Of a stretch of DNA of 64,000 nt, positions 1 through 11,052 are shown one piece after another. How positions within the stretch are numbered: position 1 is the stretch's first letter; the number at the start of each line of letters is the position of its first letter. The notes under the pieces were generated by a model. That model was not told the DNA's origin and searched no databases. It saw nothing but the letters and a program-made list of their open reading frames with translations. This DNA is from Haliclona indistincta (Eukaryota > Porifera > Demospongiae > Haplosclerida > Chalinidae): assembly GCA_964017065.1 (NCBI GenBank), contig OZ024790.1, positions 2,536,631 to 2,600,630 on the forward strand, given 5' to 3'. The translations under genes were made by a program, and so were the position numbers.

Positions 1-600
1 GCAAACACATACACACTAGTAAATAATACAAAATTAGGGGTATCTAACCATGTGTAATGTGAAGAAATGCTGTAAGGGTGCATGTTTGTAATGTAGATTA
101 CAGACACAAGAGTTAGATGTATACGTTGTACTCTGGTTATAAATCTCTTGAACACATGTATTATAAACACAGTGATGATACCAAAGTTCATAATTATAGT
201 ATAGTCAAGTAGAGCTGAATTATAATTCTACTCTTGTTTCCACACAGATGAGATATGGTTATTTATTGGGTTGTTTTGAAGCAGAAGGAAATCGCTACTG
301 TCTGGTACAGCCCATCTTGCCTGTTTGTGAAAGGGGTGGAATCCATGCCAAGAATGAGTTCGACTGTCCAATATTATGGCTATCGTTTTCTGTAACTGTC
401 ATCTCTTCATCTCTCATCTATTCTCCTGTTTCTTTTGTTCATCAGTGTCAATCTTCTTGTAGCTTAACCGACAAACGTGTGTCTATTTTAGCAGAAAGAG
501 AACATTCTTTAACATCTAAACTTGTTTTTGTACACAATTACACCAATCGGCAGTTCTGTTTTAATATTTTCTGTATGAACCAATAAATATGCTAAAAATA
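1..600 (+). other. possible 3' end of an upstream gene
   Basis: AT-rich sequence. After a TTTCCACACAG acceptor-like site ending at 247 there is a short open stretch (248-586) that matches no family I recognise. It is followed by AATAAA at 582-587. Read in the phase that begins with the first two bases after the acceptor, the exon would code about nine residues (EIWLFIGLF) and then stop, which would fit a last exon plus 3' UTR. This is weak evidence and no function is proposed. Confidence 0.2.
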
Positions 601-619
601 ATTTTATTCATCAATATTA

Positions 620-862
620 TTATTGAGTCTGTCCGTATCAGACGCAAATCAGGCACGATACAGATGCGTATTCTGACCGATACGTGGGCGAAATGACGGG
701 TCCGAATCGGACCTTTGCCTTAAATGTACGATACATAGCTGTCATCACAGTCACGTTTCGCGCCCGTATACAGGTCTGTATCGGGAAAAGATTATTGGCT
801 GTGATAGTCCAGTCCAGTAATCCAGTCCAGTAGTCCAGTCCAGTGAATACAGACACCCCTCT
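620..862. mobile_element. terminal portion of a GTCCAGTCCAGT-type TIR element
   Basis: Repeated TAGTCCAGTCCAG units at 807-845, ending in AGTGAATACAGACACCC, resemble the right terminus of the 1,052-bp element at 37393-38444 (GTCCAGTCCAGTGAATGGAGATACCC). No matching left terminus is visible, so this is a fragment or a diverged relative. It ends about 10 bases before the NLR-1 start codon, so the proximal promoter of NLR-1 is probably transposon-derived. Confidence 0.45.
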
Positions 863-869
863 GTCCGTC

Positions 870-1239
870 ATGGCTCAAGCTGTCCTCACTACAGTACAAG
901 GTAAGACCACACTATCTCTGTTGATCCGTCTATCATAATGTCGTGTCCTGTGCTCAGATTTCAATGTCGACTCAGTTTTGTTTCATCTTCAAAAAGCCAA
1001 GTTTTCCTCTCACAAGTGGAAATCTCTCGCCAATGGTCTGCGAATTGGCAGTGTCGTTTCAAACATCGAAGCTAATTGTAGAGACACGGTTGGTATGCTT
1101 CAGGAGCTAATCTCCCTGTGGGTAGGCAGCACTACCGGTAACCAGTGGGTCATGTTGATTGATGCTGTCAAGATGTGTGACGAGCCTGCTGTAGCTCAGG
1201 AGCTAGCTACAGCAGTTGGTTGCCCTCTAGCTCACTCAG
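870..1239 (+). CDS. NLR-1 N-terminal exons: death domain
   Basis: Exon 1 (870-900) codes MAQAVLTTVQ and ends at GTAAGACC. A 57-base intron ends in CTGTGCTCAG at 957. Exon 2 (958-1239) codes about 94 residues with a death-domain pattern: HKWKSLANGLRIG, SNIEANCRDTVGMLQELI, W, then WVMLIDAVKM and VAQELATAVG, giving the six-helix Trp/Leu spacing. Exon 2 ends CACTCA-G before GTACTA, leaving one base (phase 1). The NACHT exon at 6316 begins GT-GAA after an AG, so the split codon is GGT (Gly) and the frame continues. Death domains in NLRs recruit downstream adaptors by homotypic contacts. Joining to the exon 5 kb downstream is inferred from phase and order. The start was chosen because the same ATG and peptide recur at 12256 and 48564. 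Confidence 0.75.
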
Positions 1240-1419
1240 GTACTACAACAGATATTGATACATGTAGTAATCAGATAAAGCTGTTGAGTAAACTTATTAG
1301 TATGTTATGTTTTAGCAATGAATATGTGTATTCTGTCTGTGGGTAGCAATGGTATAAAATACCCCGTTAGTTTGTAGTGCAATGGCAGAAAATCCAGAAA
1401 TATAGCCTGATCTTGGGGA

Positions 1420-1720
1420 TTCTCACCCCAACTGCTGTATAGCTCAGGAGCCAGCTGCGGCAGTTGGTTGCCCTCTACGTAGCTCGCTCAGGTAGTACAA
1501 CAGATACTGCGATTTTATTGAATCTGTGGAGCACGTCAACGTCCTTGCAATTGCATATGCGCAATAGCTAGTTAAATAACTTTGTGGTATTATTTCTAGC
1601 TATTGTGCATGTGCAAAGGGCATTTTGGGCACAATACATTTTGCAAGATTCACTAAAATTGCAGTATTCGGATAGTTATCAGATAAAGCTATTGACGAAT
1701 TTAATTGTTAGCTCGTGTGC
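1420..1720 (+). pseudogene. decayed duplicate of the death-domain exon 3' end
   Basis: From about 1420 the sequence repeats the end of death exon 2 (the GCTCAGGAGCTAGCTAC.. GTTGGTTGCCCTCTA part), with substitutions and a small insertion, then the following intron start. A short TA-flanked element (1507-1664) interrupts it, and intron homology resumes at about 1667 (TTCGGATAGTTATCAGATAAAG). It has no exon start and no acceptor, so it is a dead partial tandem duplicate. Confidence 0.7.
1507..1664. mobile_element. 158-bp TA-flanked MITE
   Basis: The ends CTGCGATTTTATTGAATCT and AGATTCACTAAAATTGCAG are inverted repeats with few mismatches. Both ends are flanked by TA (1505-1506 and 1665-1666). 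Removing the element restores the intron sequence seen after the other death exons (ACAGATATTGATAGTAATC-like). It has no coding capacity. TA duplication fits Tc1/mariner-type mobilisation. Confidence 0.7.
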
Positions 1721-2807
1721 ACTGTTGTATGACTTGATGATGTCAATTCTTTGTTTGGAGTAAAGCTAGGTAGAATATTTATTTGTTCAAGCATACATGT
1801 AGTGTGTTAATGATATTCAAATAAAGATGAATATGAATCTAGATGAATCTCATTAGCATCTCATTAGCACCACAAAGAATCTTGACTGCTGCTTGCTTTT
1901 GATGATCGCTTGCACATATAGTACTAGTTCTAATCGAACACATAGACCAGGTGCAAGAGATATTTCTTAATTCACAAAGATACACATGTTTGTGCCTAAA
2001 AAGTTTCGTTTTTTTTGTTTTTTAGCGCATTTTAGCTTCGTACTATTATACTAATTTTTCACGCCTATTATGGTCTTTTCTCTTACTCATCCTATTGTTT
2101 ACACTGTCTGTTCTCATTTCCTACTCGCTCAATCTCATTGTTGTAATTTGTACGTATTGTGAATAATAATTAGTTTGTGGCAGTAACGACAAGGCCGCAA
2201 CCACGGTAAAGTGAATCCAGCCAATCCTAGGCTATCGTGGCGCTTACAACTATGCAAGCGAGTTAAATAAGCTTCCAATCCTGTTGTGGAGACTGATGAA
2301 CTATCGAGTGAACAAACAGGCTTAAGTTTTCTCTTTACTAAAACCAATACTATTTTTCTGCTGTATAAAAACTTCAGCTTTTTGACAAAATTACCACCTG
2401 TCACATTGGCACAAGTAAATATTGCTGCAGATGTTAAGTTTTTGAAATTGTGGTGGTGGCAGATGAACGATTGAGTGAACAGATATCCAAGGTTTTTCTC
2501 TTATCTAAAAGCAATACTATTTTTCTTCTCAGCTTTTTGACAAAATTTACATTAGCATCAGTAACTATTGCTGCAAATGATTTAGGCTCTTCAGACTCCG
2601 CAGGCATACCCATGCAGGAATGATACACAAAGATCCTCACCATGTTTTAGCACTACGGGATTCATAGATACCTTTGTAAATGAAAACATTGTCGTTACCA
2701 GAAAACCACAAAAATGGACTCTTTATAGACTCAGGCTAACAGCACTGTACACAGTTTTGCAGATACTGGCAACACCCTTACTGAATACACAATACAGTGG
2801 TTTATTA
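1665..2807. other. NLR-1 intron, no gene recognised
   Basis: AT-rich intron sequence. It contains an imperfect internal duplication (about 2286-2400 against 2466-2550, sharing AATACTATTTTTCT and CAGCTTTTTGACAAAATT). Short open frames here are not conserved between frames and show no family motif. Confidence 0.4.
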
Positions 2808-4022
2808 GGGAGGCACGGTAGTGACTCCCTATGTAGGGATGAACGAGAAAACAAGATGGCGGCTACATACAATGTATTAGCGTTCAAACGCTGATATTCC
2901 GCCTTGTGATGAATTTTAAACGTCCAAAAACACTTAGATCTGCTCTCTAGCGTTGCCCCATCTTGCAGTAGCAAGGAGATCGCTCGGAATTGTTACTAAA
3001 GTGACGAACCTGGAAACGGTGAAAATCGAGTTTCGTCATCTTCGTCTTCTTCTTTCTTCTTCTTCTTTCTTCAGCGCGCCTAGCGCCTTTATGCGAGCAG
3101 TGCCGAGACCAAAACACCCACGAACAGTCGTGAAATTCTCCTGGCAGGTGCCTTTCGAACTTCGTTTTTAGCGCAACGGCGATATAAATTCCGCGACTTC
3201 TCGATCGTGATCCATTGTCAGCTAAGTGTTAGACGCCATTATTGTGATTGCGCAATACGCACGTGACCAAGCAGTTGTTAGCGCACGTGACCAAGCTCTA
3301 GCTTGAGTATCGCCGCGCCGTATCAATCACAGAAACACATAATTTATTTGTCTGGAGTCTTCGAAGAACGGTAAGCTCGTGTAGGATCACTATTCTGCAC
3401 TTGCCAGACTATTATAACCTGTCCTCCGTGTCTACAAACAAGTGTGGGCGGGGCTCGTGTGCACTGCATGTATGCGTTGGCGGGCTGATATGACAATCAA
3501 TTTTTAGCTGTAATAATTATAAAGAAAAGGCATCAACAACAGTAAAAGTAAACTAATGGTAGAAACAAAGACGGCTCAGTACATGCATGATATTGAACTG
3601 CACTTCACTAAAAAGAAAAAAGGACACAAACAAGAAATTAAAAAGATTTCTATCGAAATCAAAAGGATGTAGTGATGAAGAAATCTACCACTGGTTCACA
3701 ATGTAAACCAACAAGGAACAAGCATAGAATGGTAACACGATTGACTTGCAAACAGACCATAGATCCCTACATCAGTGGCTGTACATAAGATCAATATTTT
3801 ATCACAAGCTGAATTCTATTCAAAGTGTCAGTCAACTGTAAATAGCTTAACTAGCTATAGTCTGGCCACAGCAGCCACTGATGTAGGGATCTATGGTCTG
3901 TTTGCAAGTCAATCGTGTTACCATTCTATGCTTGTTCCTTGTTGGTTTACATTGTGAACCAGTGGTAGATTTCTTCATCACTACATCCTTTTGATTTCGA
4001 TAGAAATCTTTTTAATTTCTTG
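2808..4022. mobile_element. 1.2-kb non-autonomous element, PIF/Harbinger-like (TTA target site)
   Basis: Begins GGGAGGCACGGTAGTG next to TTA (2805-2807) and ends ..TTTTTAATTTCTTG before TTA (4023-4025). The last 390 bases fold back on themselves: about 3634-3780 is the inverse of about 3880-4022, with a roughly 100-base loop. A second copy lies in opposite orientation at 20945-22165, also flanked by TAA/TTA. A 3-bp TWA duplication is typical of PIF/Harbinger. No transposase is encoded. The CTCCCTATGTAGGG-type terminal palindrome is in both copies. Confidence 0.65.
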
Positions 4023-6315
4023 TTACTTCATGCATGAGAGAAGCATCAATCTAAAAACATTGTACATGATAATTATTGATTAGCCGAGCTGTATCTCAAC
4101 AAGGGCAATGCAGTGACAGAGAGCCTTCACAAATACTGACTTGACAAATTCGATTTTTCATGTATGACATCATAGTTTTAATGCTGGGAATACATGTAGT
4201 TTGAAAAACTCATTGAAAGAAATCTACAATTTATAGTAAATTAAACACTAAACATTAACGTAAACATTAACGTGAACACATTAACGTAAACACTGACTAG
4301 CTTGAGGCTAATACATGTAGTTGGTAATGGTAGGAATTTGTATATTAATGAGCAACCTTGGCAGACGCAATGTAAAACTCGCTCTGATCGAGTGTGTCTA
4401 TAACATTGCCAGCTAATAACGACATCCTGTTACAATTTCCGTATACTATCAAAACTTAGGTCCGTATATTCTCTTTAGTTAATGTATTGTGTTCATTGGA
4501 AGATGAACTTCTATTCGGCGTCCTGACTTCCACAAACTAGATTTTCAATTTATCGACCCAGGATAGCAAACTTCAGCCTATTAGCTATCGATTGAGCTAA
4601 AAATGTTGCAGTAGAGTTGAAAAAAGTCCGTTCCAAAACGCACTTCAAAGTCGCGACTATCTCCCAATTGTTAATGTATTAGCTGATGTCAAAATGTGAT
4701 TTTTATCGATTTTTGAGCGACTGTAACTAAAAAACTAAACTCGATTTTGAGTTTATCGACCCCAGGTCTAATAGAACAGGGTCTGAAGATTTGAATGGTG
4801 TGTTCAAAATTGAAATCCAAAGAAAAAAGTTGGTTCCACTTTTGAGGTGAAGTTAGGTAAGAAACAAGTTTTGCCCGGGAAGAAATGAAGTACAGCAGTT
4901 GTGTTTAGGACAGTTTGAGCATGGATTATTCAGTTTAAACTGTAGCGCTAGTATCTCAGACTATCCCTAGACTGTCTAGAAACTAGTACTTGGCAATTCT
5001 AGTGTAGCAAAGGCTCAGGAGGGAGGCCAGAAGTCACTCGTGACCGCCATTCTCTATGAGCTCTGATTTCGTCGCGCTGCTTACTTTCTGTTCTGAAAAG
5101 AACATTGTTACAGGTAATACATAAGCTTGAGCTTCTTAGCCTAGCTACACACAACCGTGTTGAAACAGTAGACGTCTATACTGCAAGCGTTGTAGAGCTG
5201 TGAAGTTGCCTACCTGTACCATGCTAGCGAACGGCGACAAGGCTTTGTAGTTCAGAGCGAAGGAAGCAGACGTTCAAGGCGCACCAATAGGAGTCCTTTT
5301 CAGTACCACAGACGCTACTGGGACTAGTAGAAACTGTGCAAGAAGACGCACAGTGAACTATGATCAAAGGTGACCTTCACGGAACTGAGCGGTTGTCATT
5401 AGCAACCCGTTATATTAATCGTGTTACATTACAAGTAAATCGTGTTCTGTGCATAAACGTAATTCCGTGTGATGTCCTTTATTTCTGGTAATGATGTATA
5501 ATGCAGGTTTAAGTGCTGTACCATATTCTACACCAAGATAAATCGACCTTGTTTGTGGTGTAATCATTATATATAGCCAAGCCCCTCTCCAGGAAGAAAG
5601 CAATAATAGCTACAATCAATAATAGCTTCATCTCTAGCTATTTTTTTACCCTTGTCATAACTACTCATTAACCACTGCTCTAAACTAACCTACTCTGGTT
5701 GTATCACCTATTATACTGCTGTTAGTACACATTTAAAAAAAGATGGAGTAAATGCTTCTAAAGTATTAATAATAGCTACAATTCAACTCTTATGAAGTAT
5801 CTCTAGGTCCTGACGAAGAGTTTTTCTAACTGACTGCAAGTGCTGCAATTTTATGTTGTTCTCTCAAATAATTTATGGCTGAGATAGAAATGAACATAAC
5901 TTTGTGTGTTTTCTTTAAAACCAATATTTTCTTTTAATCGAACCGCTGGAGATAGTTTAAGAGTTAAATTCTACCTAGTGTTAATCCTTTCTGTTGAGAT
6001 TACCTGGTGGGAATATCGATTGAAAAGGTGTTTTGTTTACACGTACACGAGCATCATCATGATATTTCTAATGAATATCTAACGTGATAGTGATGTTTAC
6101 ACAATATTTCCCAGCCCTATCTACACAATGCACATTATTTTGTATCGGCACATTTAAATTTAAATTTACATGCTGTTACGTTTTATCACAAGCATAGACG
6201 ATGAACAAAGACGACATAAATTTTTGTCACAAACAAAGACGATGAACGTTGAAAATTCCCCAATCTACCGTCTGTACTACTTTGACATACTATTAATCTA
6301 CCTCATCATCCTCAG
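4023..6315. other. NLR-1 intron sequence before the NACHT exon
   Basis: No gene recognised. It contains short direct repeats of AACATTAACGTA at 4243-4300. The last kilobase (from about 5460) is conserved with the sequence upstream of the NACHT exons of the other NLR copies, including CGATGAACGTTGAAAATT, and ends in the acceptor CATCATCCTCAG. Confidence 0.5.
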
Positions 6316-8585
6316 GTGAACGATTACAAGTTGATCTGATCAGTGATGACTTACCATCAGAACCTAAGCGACGGAAAGAACAAGAACCAGAGAACCAACA
6401 AGACCAGTCCTGTGCTGAGTTTGTGAGCAGTCTTCGACAGGTGTATAGAACAGCTGAGCCTCCAACCTGGGACCCTCTCCCTCAGTGCCAGCATGTCAAA
6501 CTAGCCATGATAAAGGAGGAAGGAAAGCGATATGGCAGTGACAAGGTGATTGCTGAGAGCAGAGTAGAGGGAGATGTGGACAAACTGTTGACAATAAAGG
6601 TACCTGTGGATTCCGATAGAATCTTTGATGCTGGCATCTTTGACGATGAGCGTCAGGTGATTCTAGTTGAAGGAGTGGGAGGAATGGGAAAAACAAGTCT
6701 TGCCTACCAATATGCCAAGAAATGGGCTGAAGGAAAGTTGAGCACATTTGATGCTGTGGCTCTTGTTCGTCTACGAGACTTGAACGAACATGATGTACGT
6801 GAAGTTGATCGTATCTTGCCTCACCTTCTCTTCCTAGCTAGTGGTAACAGCATATCAAAAGAGATGGCTCGACTTATCGTAGACAAGCAAAATATTCTCC
6901 TCGTCGTGGACGGCTGGGACGAGTCTCCAGCAAGCATTCGTAAGCCGTCTTTCATCAAAGATCTGCTTCAGTCAGTTTCTCCTCAGACAAGAATTCTGAT
7001 AACCTCTCGACCTGACTTTTCATTGGATCTTCATGGTCTAGCTAACCGGGTAGAGATTCTTGGTTTCACTAAAGGTGATATTCACAATTACTTTGAGAAT
7101 GCGTTAAAGTCACACCTGCCCAATAGTGAAGTGAAATCAGCTTGTGATAAGCTGAGCAGTCATTTCCATCGCTACCCAGTTATTGAAAGCTGTTGCTATG
7201 TGCCTCTGAATGCTGCCATTCTAGCATACATATACCTCTATCGTGACCAGACCTTACCCATCACTCGATGTGAGCTGTTTCAAGAACTCGTACTATGCTG
7301 CATTGTCCGTGAGCTGAAAACTCGTCAACCCGATAGAGTCCTTGAAGATGTCTCCTCATTTGAGGACCTCCCTGCTGATCTCAAGGAGCAGTTACACAAG
7401 CTCAGTGAACTAGCATTCAATGGAGTGATGCAGAACAAGATTGTTTTTACACAGAAGGAACTCACATCACTCTCTACATTAGATCTGCTTCATAGTGTCC
7501 AGGGTTTTGGCTCAATTGGTAGAAAATTAATCACTTGCAACTTTATCCATCTAGCCGTCCAAGAGCTCCTTGCTGCCTACTATATCTCCCGACTAGAACC
7601 AGCTGAGCACTCTAAACAATTTGAAACTCTTTTGAATGACAATCTTAAGTTTCCTGTACTCCAGTTTTACTCTGGTCTGACCAGGCTCACCAATGAGAGT
7701 GTACGAAACCTCATCAATAGATTTAACTTTGATCAGGTTAAAGGGGATCGTTGTCTTTTAGCATTTCTGAATTGCATCTTTGAAGCACAAATACACAATC
7801 AATCGTTTCATGAACAATTGCTTCATACTCTAAAATCTAGTGTTGATTTGTCTTCTATTTCTTTGAGTCCAATGGATTGTCTGTCAGTGCACTACTTTTT
7901 ATCCTCTATCAGAACCTTGGCGAAGGGAAAAATATTCTTGAATTTTTCTGACTGCAGTATTGATGACCAGTGTTTGGGTATGCTACTAGGAATATCTACT
8001 GAGCATGCTGAGACATCCTCTACATCAGGTGTTTTAGAGTCTGTAGAAGCCCTACTAGTACGAGGCAATAAATTCACAGAAACTGGGATTGCTTACATTA
8101 CGAGAGCTCTTATCTCCAACAACACTTTAAAAACACTATGGGTTGGTACGGACAGTGTGGGACTGGTGCCACTGTTGGAAGCACTACCAAGACTACATTC
8201 AATGAAGGAGTTAGCATTGGACTGTACATTGTCACATCCTGACGAATCATTGAAGATGATCGGAGAGTGTGTAGAGAGAAGTACAATGGAACAATTATCA
8301 TTATTCCTTTATTCTCCATCACTGCAGTCGGATGAGGCAGTAACAGAGTGGGTCCAGAGTATTGTGGTTGGAGGGAACAGTCTCATACATTCTCTTAAAT
8401 CTTGTCTAGTTACATTGCTTACTATAGACATCTTTCTTCAAAACACTTCATTTACTATCGGTAAGAATGTTCTAAGAGCACAATTACATTCATCGCTCCA
8501 AAAATCGGTCACTTTTACTAACTCAGAAAGAAGAAAAAATTCAGTTGTTACAAATCCTTTACAATTTCGTGTTAGTTGCTTTTAA
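6316..8585 (+). CDS. NLR-1 NACHT-LRR exon (intact)
   Basis: Single exon beginning at the phase-1 acceptor CCTCAG|GTGAACGA and ending TTTTAA. With exons 1-2 it gives an 860-residue protein. Residue numbers are for the joined protein. A linker (about 106-200) leads to a NACHT ATPase with Walker A GVGGMGKT (about 224-231), Walker B ILLVVDGWDES (about 298-307) and sensor RILITSRP. The NLR-typical helical motif FIHLAVQELLAAYY follows (about 515-530), then ribonuclease-inhibitor-type leucine-rich repeats from about 620 to the end. The protein is expected to be a cytosolic pattern receptor that oligomerises through NACHT. A 9-base in-frame deletion removes TDM from the TDMGLVPLL sequence seen in copies 3-5. 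AATAAA overlaps the stop (8584-8589). The GTG inside FVSSL is not the start; the frame is open back to the acceptor. Confidence 0.85.
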
Positions 8586-8589
8586 TAAA
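8584..8589 (+). terminator. polyadenylation signal overlapping the NLR-1 stop codon
   Basis: TTTTAATAAATG: TAA is the stop and AATAAA begins on its second base. The same overlap exists in NLR-4 (42228-42233). In NLR-2 the AATAAA starts two bases after the stop (16740-16745). The 3' UTR would be very short. Confidence 0.55.
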
Positions 8590-8947
8590 TGTAACTATAT
8601 AGATACTTTGTTACTAAAAATTAATGTTTATGTACAACATTGGAGAGTTTACAATAATTATTATTTGATTTTAGGGAAATCAAGACAGTAATTATAAAGA
8701 ATTCAGTTTAGAGCTACAATGTAGTATGTCACTAGTTAGTTCAAGCGTCACTGCCGTGTGCTGCTAGCTACTGATCCAGGAACTCTTCCATGAACTGGTT
8801 CACCTGATCAGGATCGTCCATCTGGACAAAATGGTTGGCATCAGGAATATGCCTGCAGTGAGAGAATGACACCAGTAACCATCACACATCACACAAAAAT
8901 TAGCATCAATCAATAATTATTTGAAAACACAAATTTGTCATTTTTAA

Positions 8948-9542
8948 GAGTGCTCGGTACTAATTAATATTCATCAGACGGTCAGTATTTGTGAATATCA
9001 TTATGTGGTTGTGAATATCGTCACACGGTTGTGAATATCATTTCGCGCTTTGTAGTATGCTGTACTTCATGTACATGTACGTGCTGGGAAAGCACAAAAC
9101 AGTATAAAACTCGGGCATGAAGCACTGGAGCACGTTTATACAGCGCCAAGATCGTCACATACACGTGGCCAACACTGTAACGGAGAGTTTTTTCGAATTG
9201 CGTATTCAACAGCCGAGATAAGTTACGTAAGTACTGTTAGTCGCTGCTGTATTGCCAAAAGCTCTCCGTTACTGGATTCCTCGTGTCGAGATGGCCACAG
9301 AAACGCGGTTTCAGCAACCTGGGACGCTCTGCTGAAAAGTCTTATCGACAAGTAGGCGTGGTTTTTGTCGTGCCTCTGGCGGTCTGTCAAGGTAAGCTAT
9401 CGCGCTGAAACTTGGTATGCAAGCAGTAGTTCCAGTGGTACTGTTGTGCAGCTAGCGATGTGTTTGTAGCTGCTTTATAATATGAAAATCTAGCCCATAG
9501 CAACGGCGCCGCCTTATGAATATTAATTAGTACCGAGCACCC
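8948..9542. mobile_element. 595-bp TIR element with TTAA target duplication
   Basis: The left end GAGTGCTCGGTACTAATTAA and the right end (reverse complement GGGTGCTCGGTACTAATTAA) match for about 25 bases through ATATTCAT. TTAA flanks both sides (8944-8947 and 9543-9546). The other hydrolase copies lack the insert at this place. A TTAA target is typical of piggyBac and Kolobok families. No transposase is visible. Confidence 0.75.
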
Positions 9543-10787
9543 TTAATGCTGACAAGATGAACAGCAATTAGAAATATTTTGTTTCTACGGGCAAATCAAG
9601 CCTGTTCCATCGCACTGATTGTCTAAGAAAGTTACATTGTCTTGTGGACAAAATCAAACTTACCCCATTTTACCAAAAATCGCATTAATTTTTTCCAAGC
9701 AGTCGAACCGCAACCGTACAATTATTGTATTATGGCATTGGTATTTTATTTGCAACGGACATGCCCACACACGCGAGTAATGGCGTTTTTGCGCAAACAG
9801 GACGCTCGACTAAAACGCTCGCCACACTTATATGATTTATGCTAGACCAACCTAACTTTACAAGCATGTAGAACAAAGGTGTAAGTACTATATGCATCAA
9901 GGTCTGGGTCCGAAACACGAGTATTTTACATTTTCTGTATAGCTCCTACCAACAAGAGCGGACATTCCTAGCTAGTTCCTAGAGCACCAAAACCACTGTC
10001 AGTCCAATACCGCCCACCCACCGCTCTCTGTGATTTCAGAGTACAGACACAAGAAGTGCTATTGAAAGATGGCTACAACGAGCAATAGCTACATGTAGGA
10101 CACTGTAGATTGTACTGTACATAGGACAGCAAGGAAAATTCTTCGTTCTCTTGAGGGTTCATATGGACTTTGATCTCATTGATGCACACTATTTGTGTAC
10201 GGCCAAAGATCTTTGGTAAGGCAAAATATTTTTTTTCTGACAAATTACAGAACTGATAACTGAACTCGCAAAATTGATTTCATAAGTCTGTTACAAAATT
10301 TGTACCATAGTGTTGTACCTGATAGTGATCTTGGAACACACTGACTCATCGTGCTTGTCAGCCATAGCACCATCAAGAGCAACATCTTTATCACCCTAAT
10401 AGAGAGAAGAGAGAAAGATTATTTCAAAAGATGTGTACATGTAGAACGAGTGAGTCAGCAGCCTAAGCAGGAACTTAGAAACCTACAACTTCTAATAGTG
10501 CAATGGTAATATCGGATCTGGACCATAAATTTTTCATAAGATACCGTATTCCTGTACCAATGTTTAAAAACTGTATTTCACCAAACCCCTAGAACATGAC
10601 TGTAATTTGTACTCACCCAAATCAACAGTGTTGGAACATTGATGGGATCTGAATTAGGAGGTTTCTCAGGATAACGCATCATAGCACGATAGTAGTTGAT
10701 GGGAGGAGTGAATGCACCGGGTTGAGAGAATACGTACTTATAGGCCTCGATAACTTCATCACGATTAGGGATATTAGACTTGGAACC

Positions 10788-10850
<63 letters not shown>
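10788..10850. repeat. (GA)n microsatellite forming a splice-acceptor pyrimidine tract
   Basis: About 30 GA units. On the minus strand this is (CT)n running straight into CAG|GGTTCC, the acceptor of the H1 GSKSN exon. The same arrangement recurs at 33831, 44100 and, shortened, at 54898. Confidence 0.8.
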
Positions 10851-10854
<4 letters not shown>

Positions 10855-11052
10855 TGATAGAGAGATAGTGTGTGTGTTTGTGTGTGCAAGCTCACTATAG
10901 ATCTCCTACTAATTTGTCGAACATCTTATAGTCGTGCATACGTAGAGTCAGGTCTATAGTATCCATGGCGACTGAAACTTGAACATGTACTATAAAAGAA
11001 AATTCTATAGTGATTCCAAGATACAGTTAACATGAACAACTGTTTGCGTGAT

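Larger units (their letters stand above)
8768..10989 (-). pseudogene. H1: epoxide-hydrolase-like alpha/beta hydrolase, 3' half
   Basis: Read 5'-3' on the minus strand, four exons are present. 10896-10989 codes MFKFQSPW. 10617-10787 codes GSKSNIPNRDEVIEAY to VPTLLIW. 10319-10395 codes GDKDVALDGAMADKHDES. 8768-8852 codes HIPDANHFVQMDDPDQVN to FLDQ stop. The motifs TLLIW-GDKD (acid-loop region) and DANHFVQ (catalytic His) are typical of soluble epoxide-hydrolase-like proteins. Phases of the last three exons match exactly. A 2-base insertion after ATGGATAC creates a frameshift and TAG, and another lies at the donor end of the first exon. The upstream exons are missing; a LINE fragment lies there. 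A TTAA element (8948-9542) sits in the last intron. It converges on NLR-1. Confidence 0.8.

Noticed and set aside
6423..6430. GTG at FVSSL as NLR-1 start codon
   Set aside because: GTG is not a normal eukaryotic start, and the frame is open and conserved back to the acceptor at 6316.
6496..6747. Minus-strand 83-codon frames recurring in every NLR copy (e.g. 6496, 40132, 51576, 62226)
   Set aside because: They recur only because the plus-strand NACHT DNA is conserved; composition is antisense to the P-loop region.
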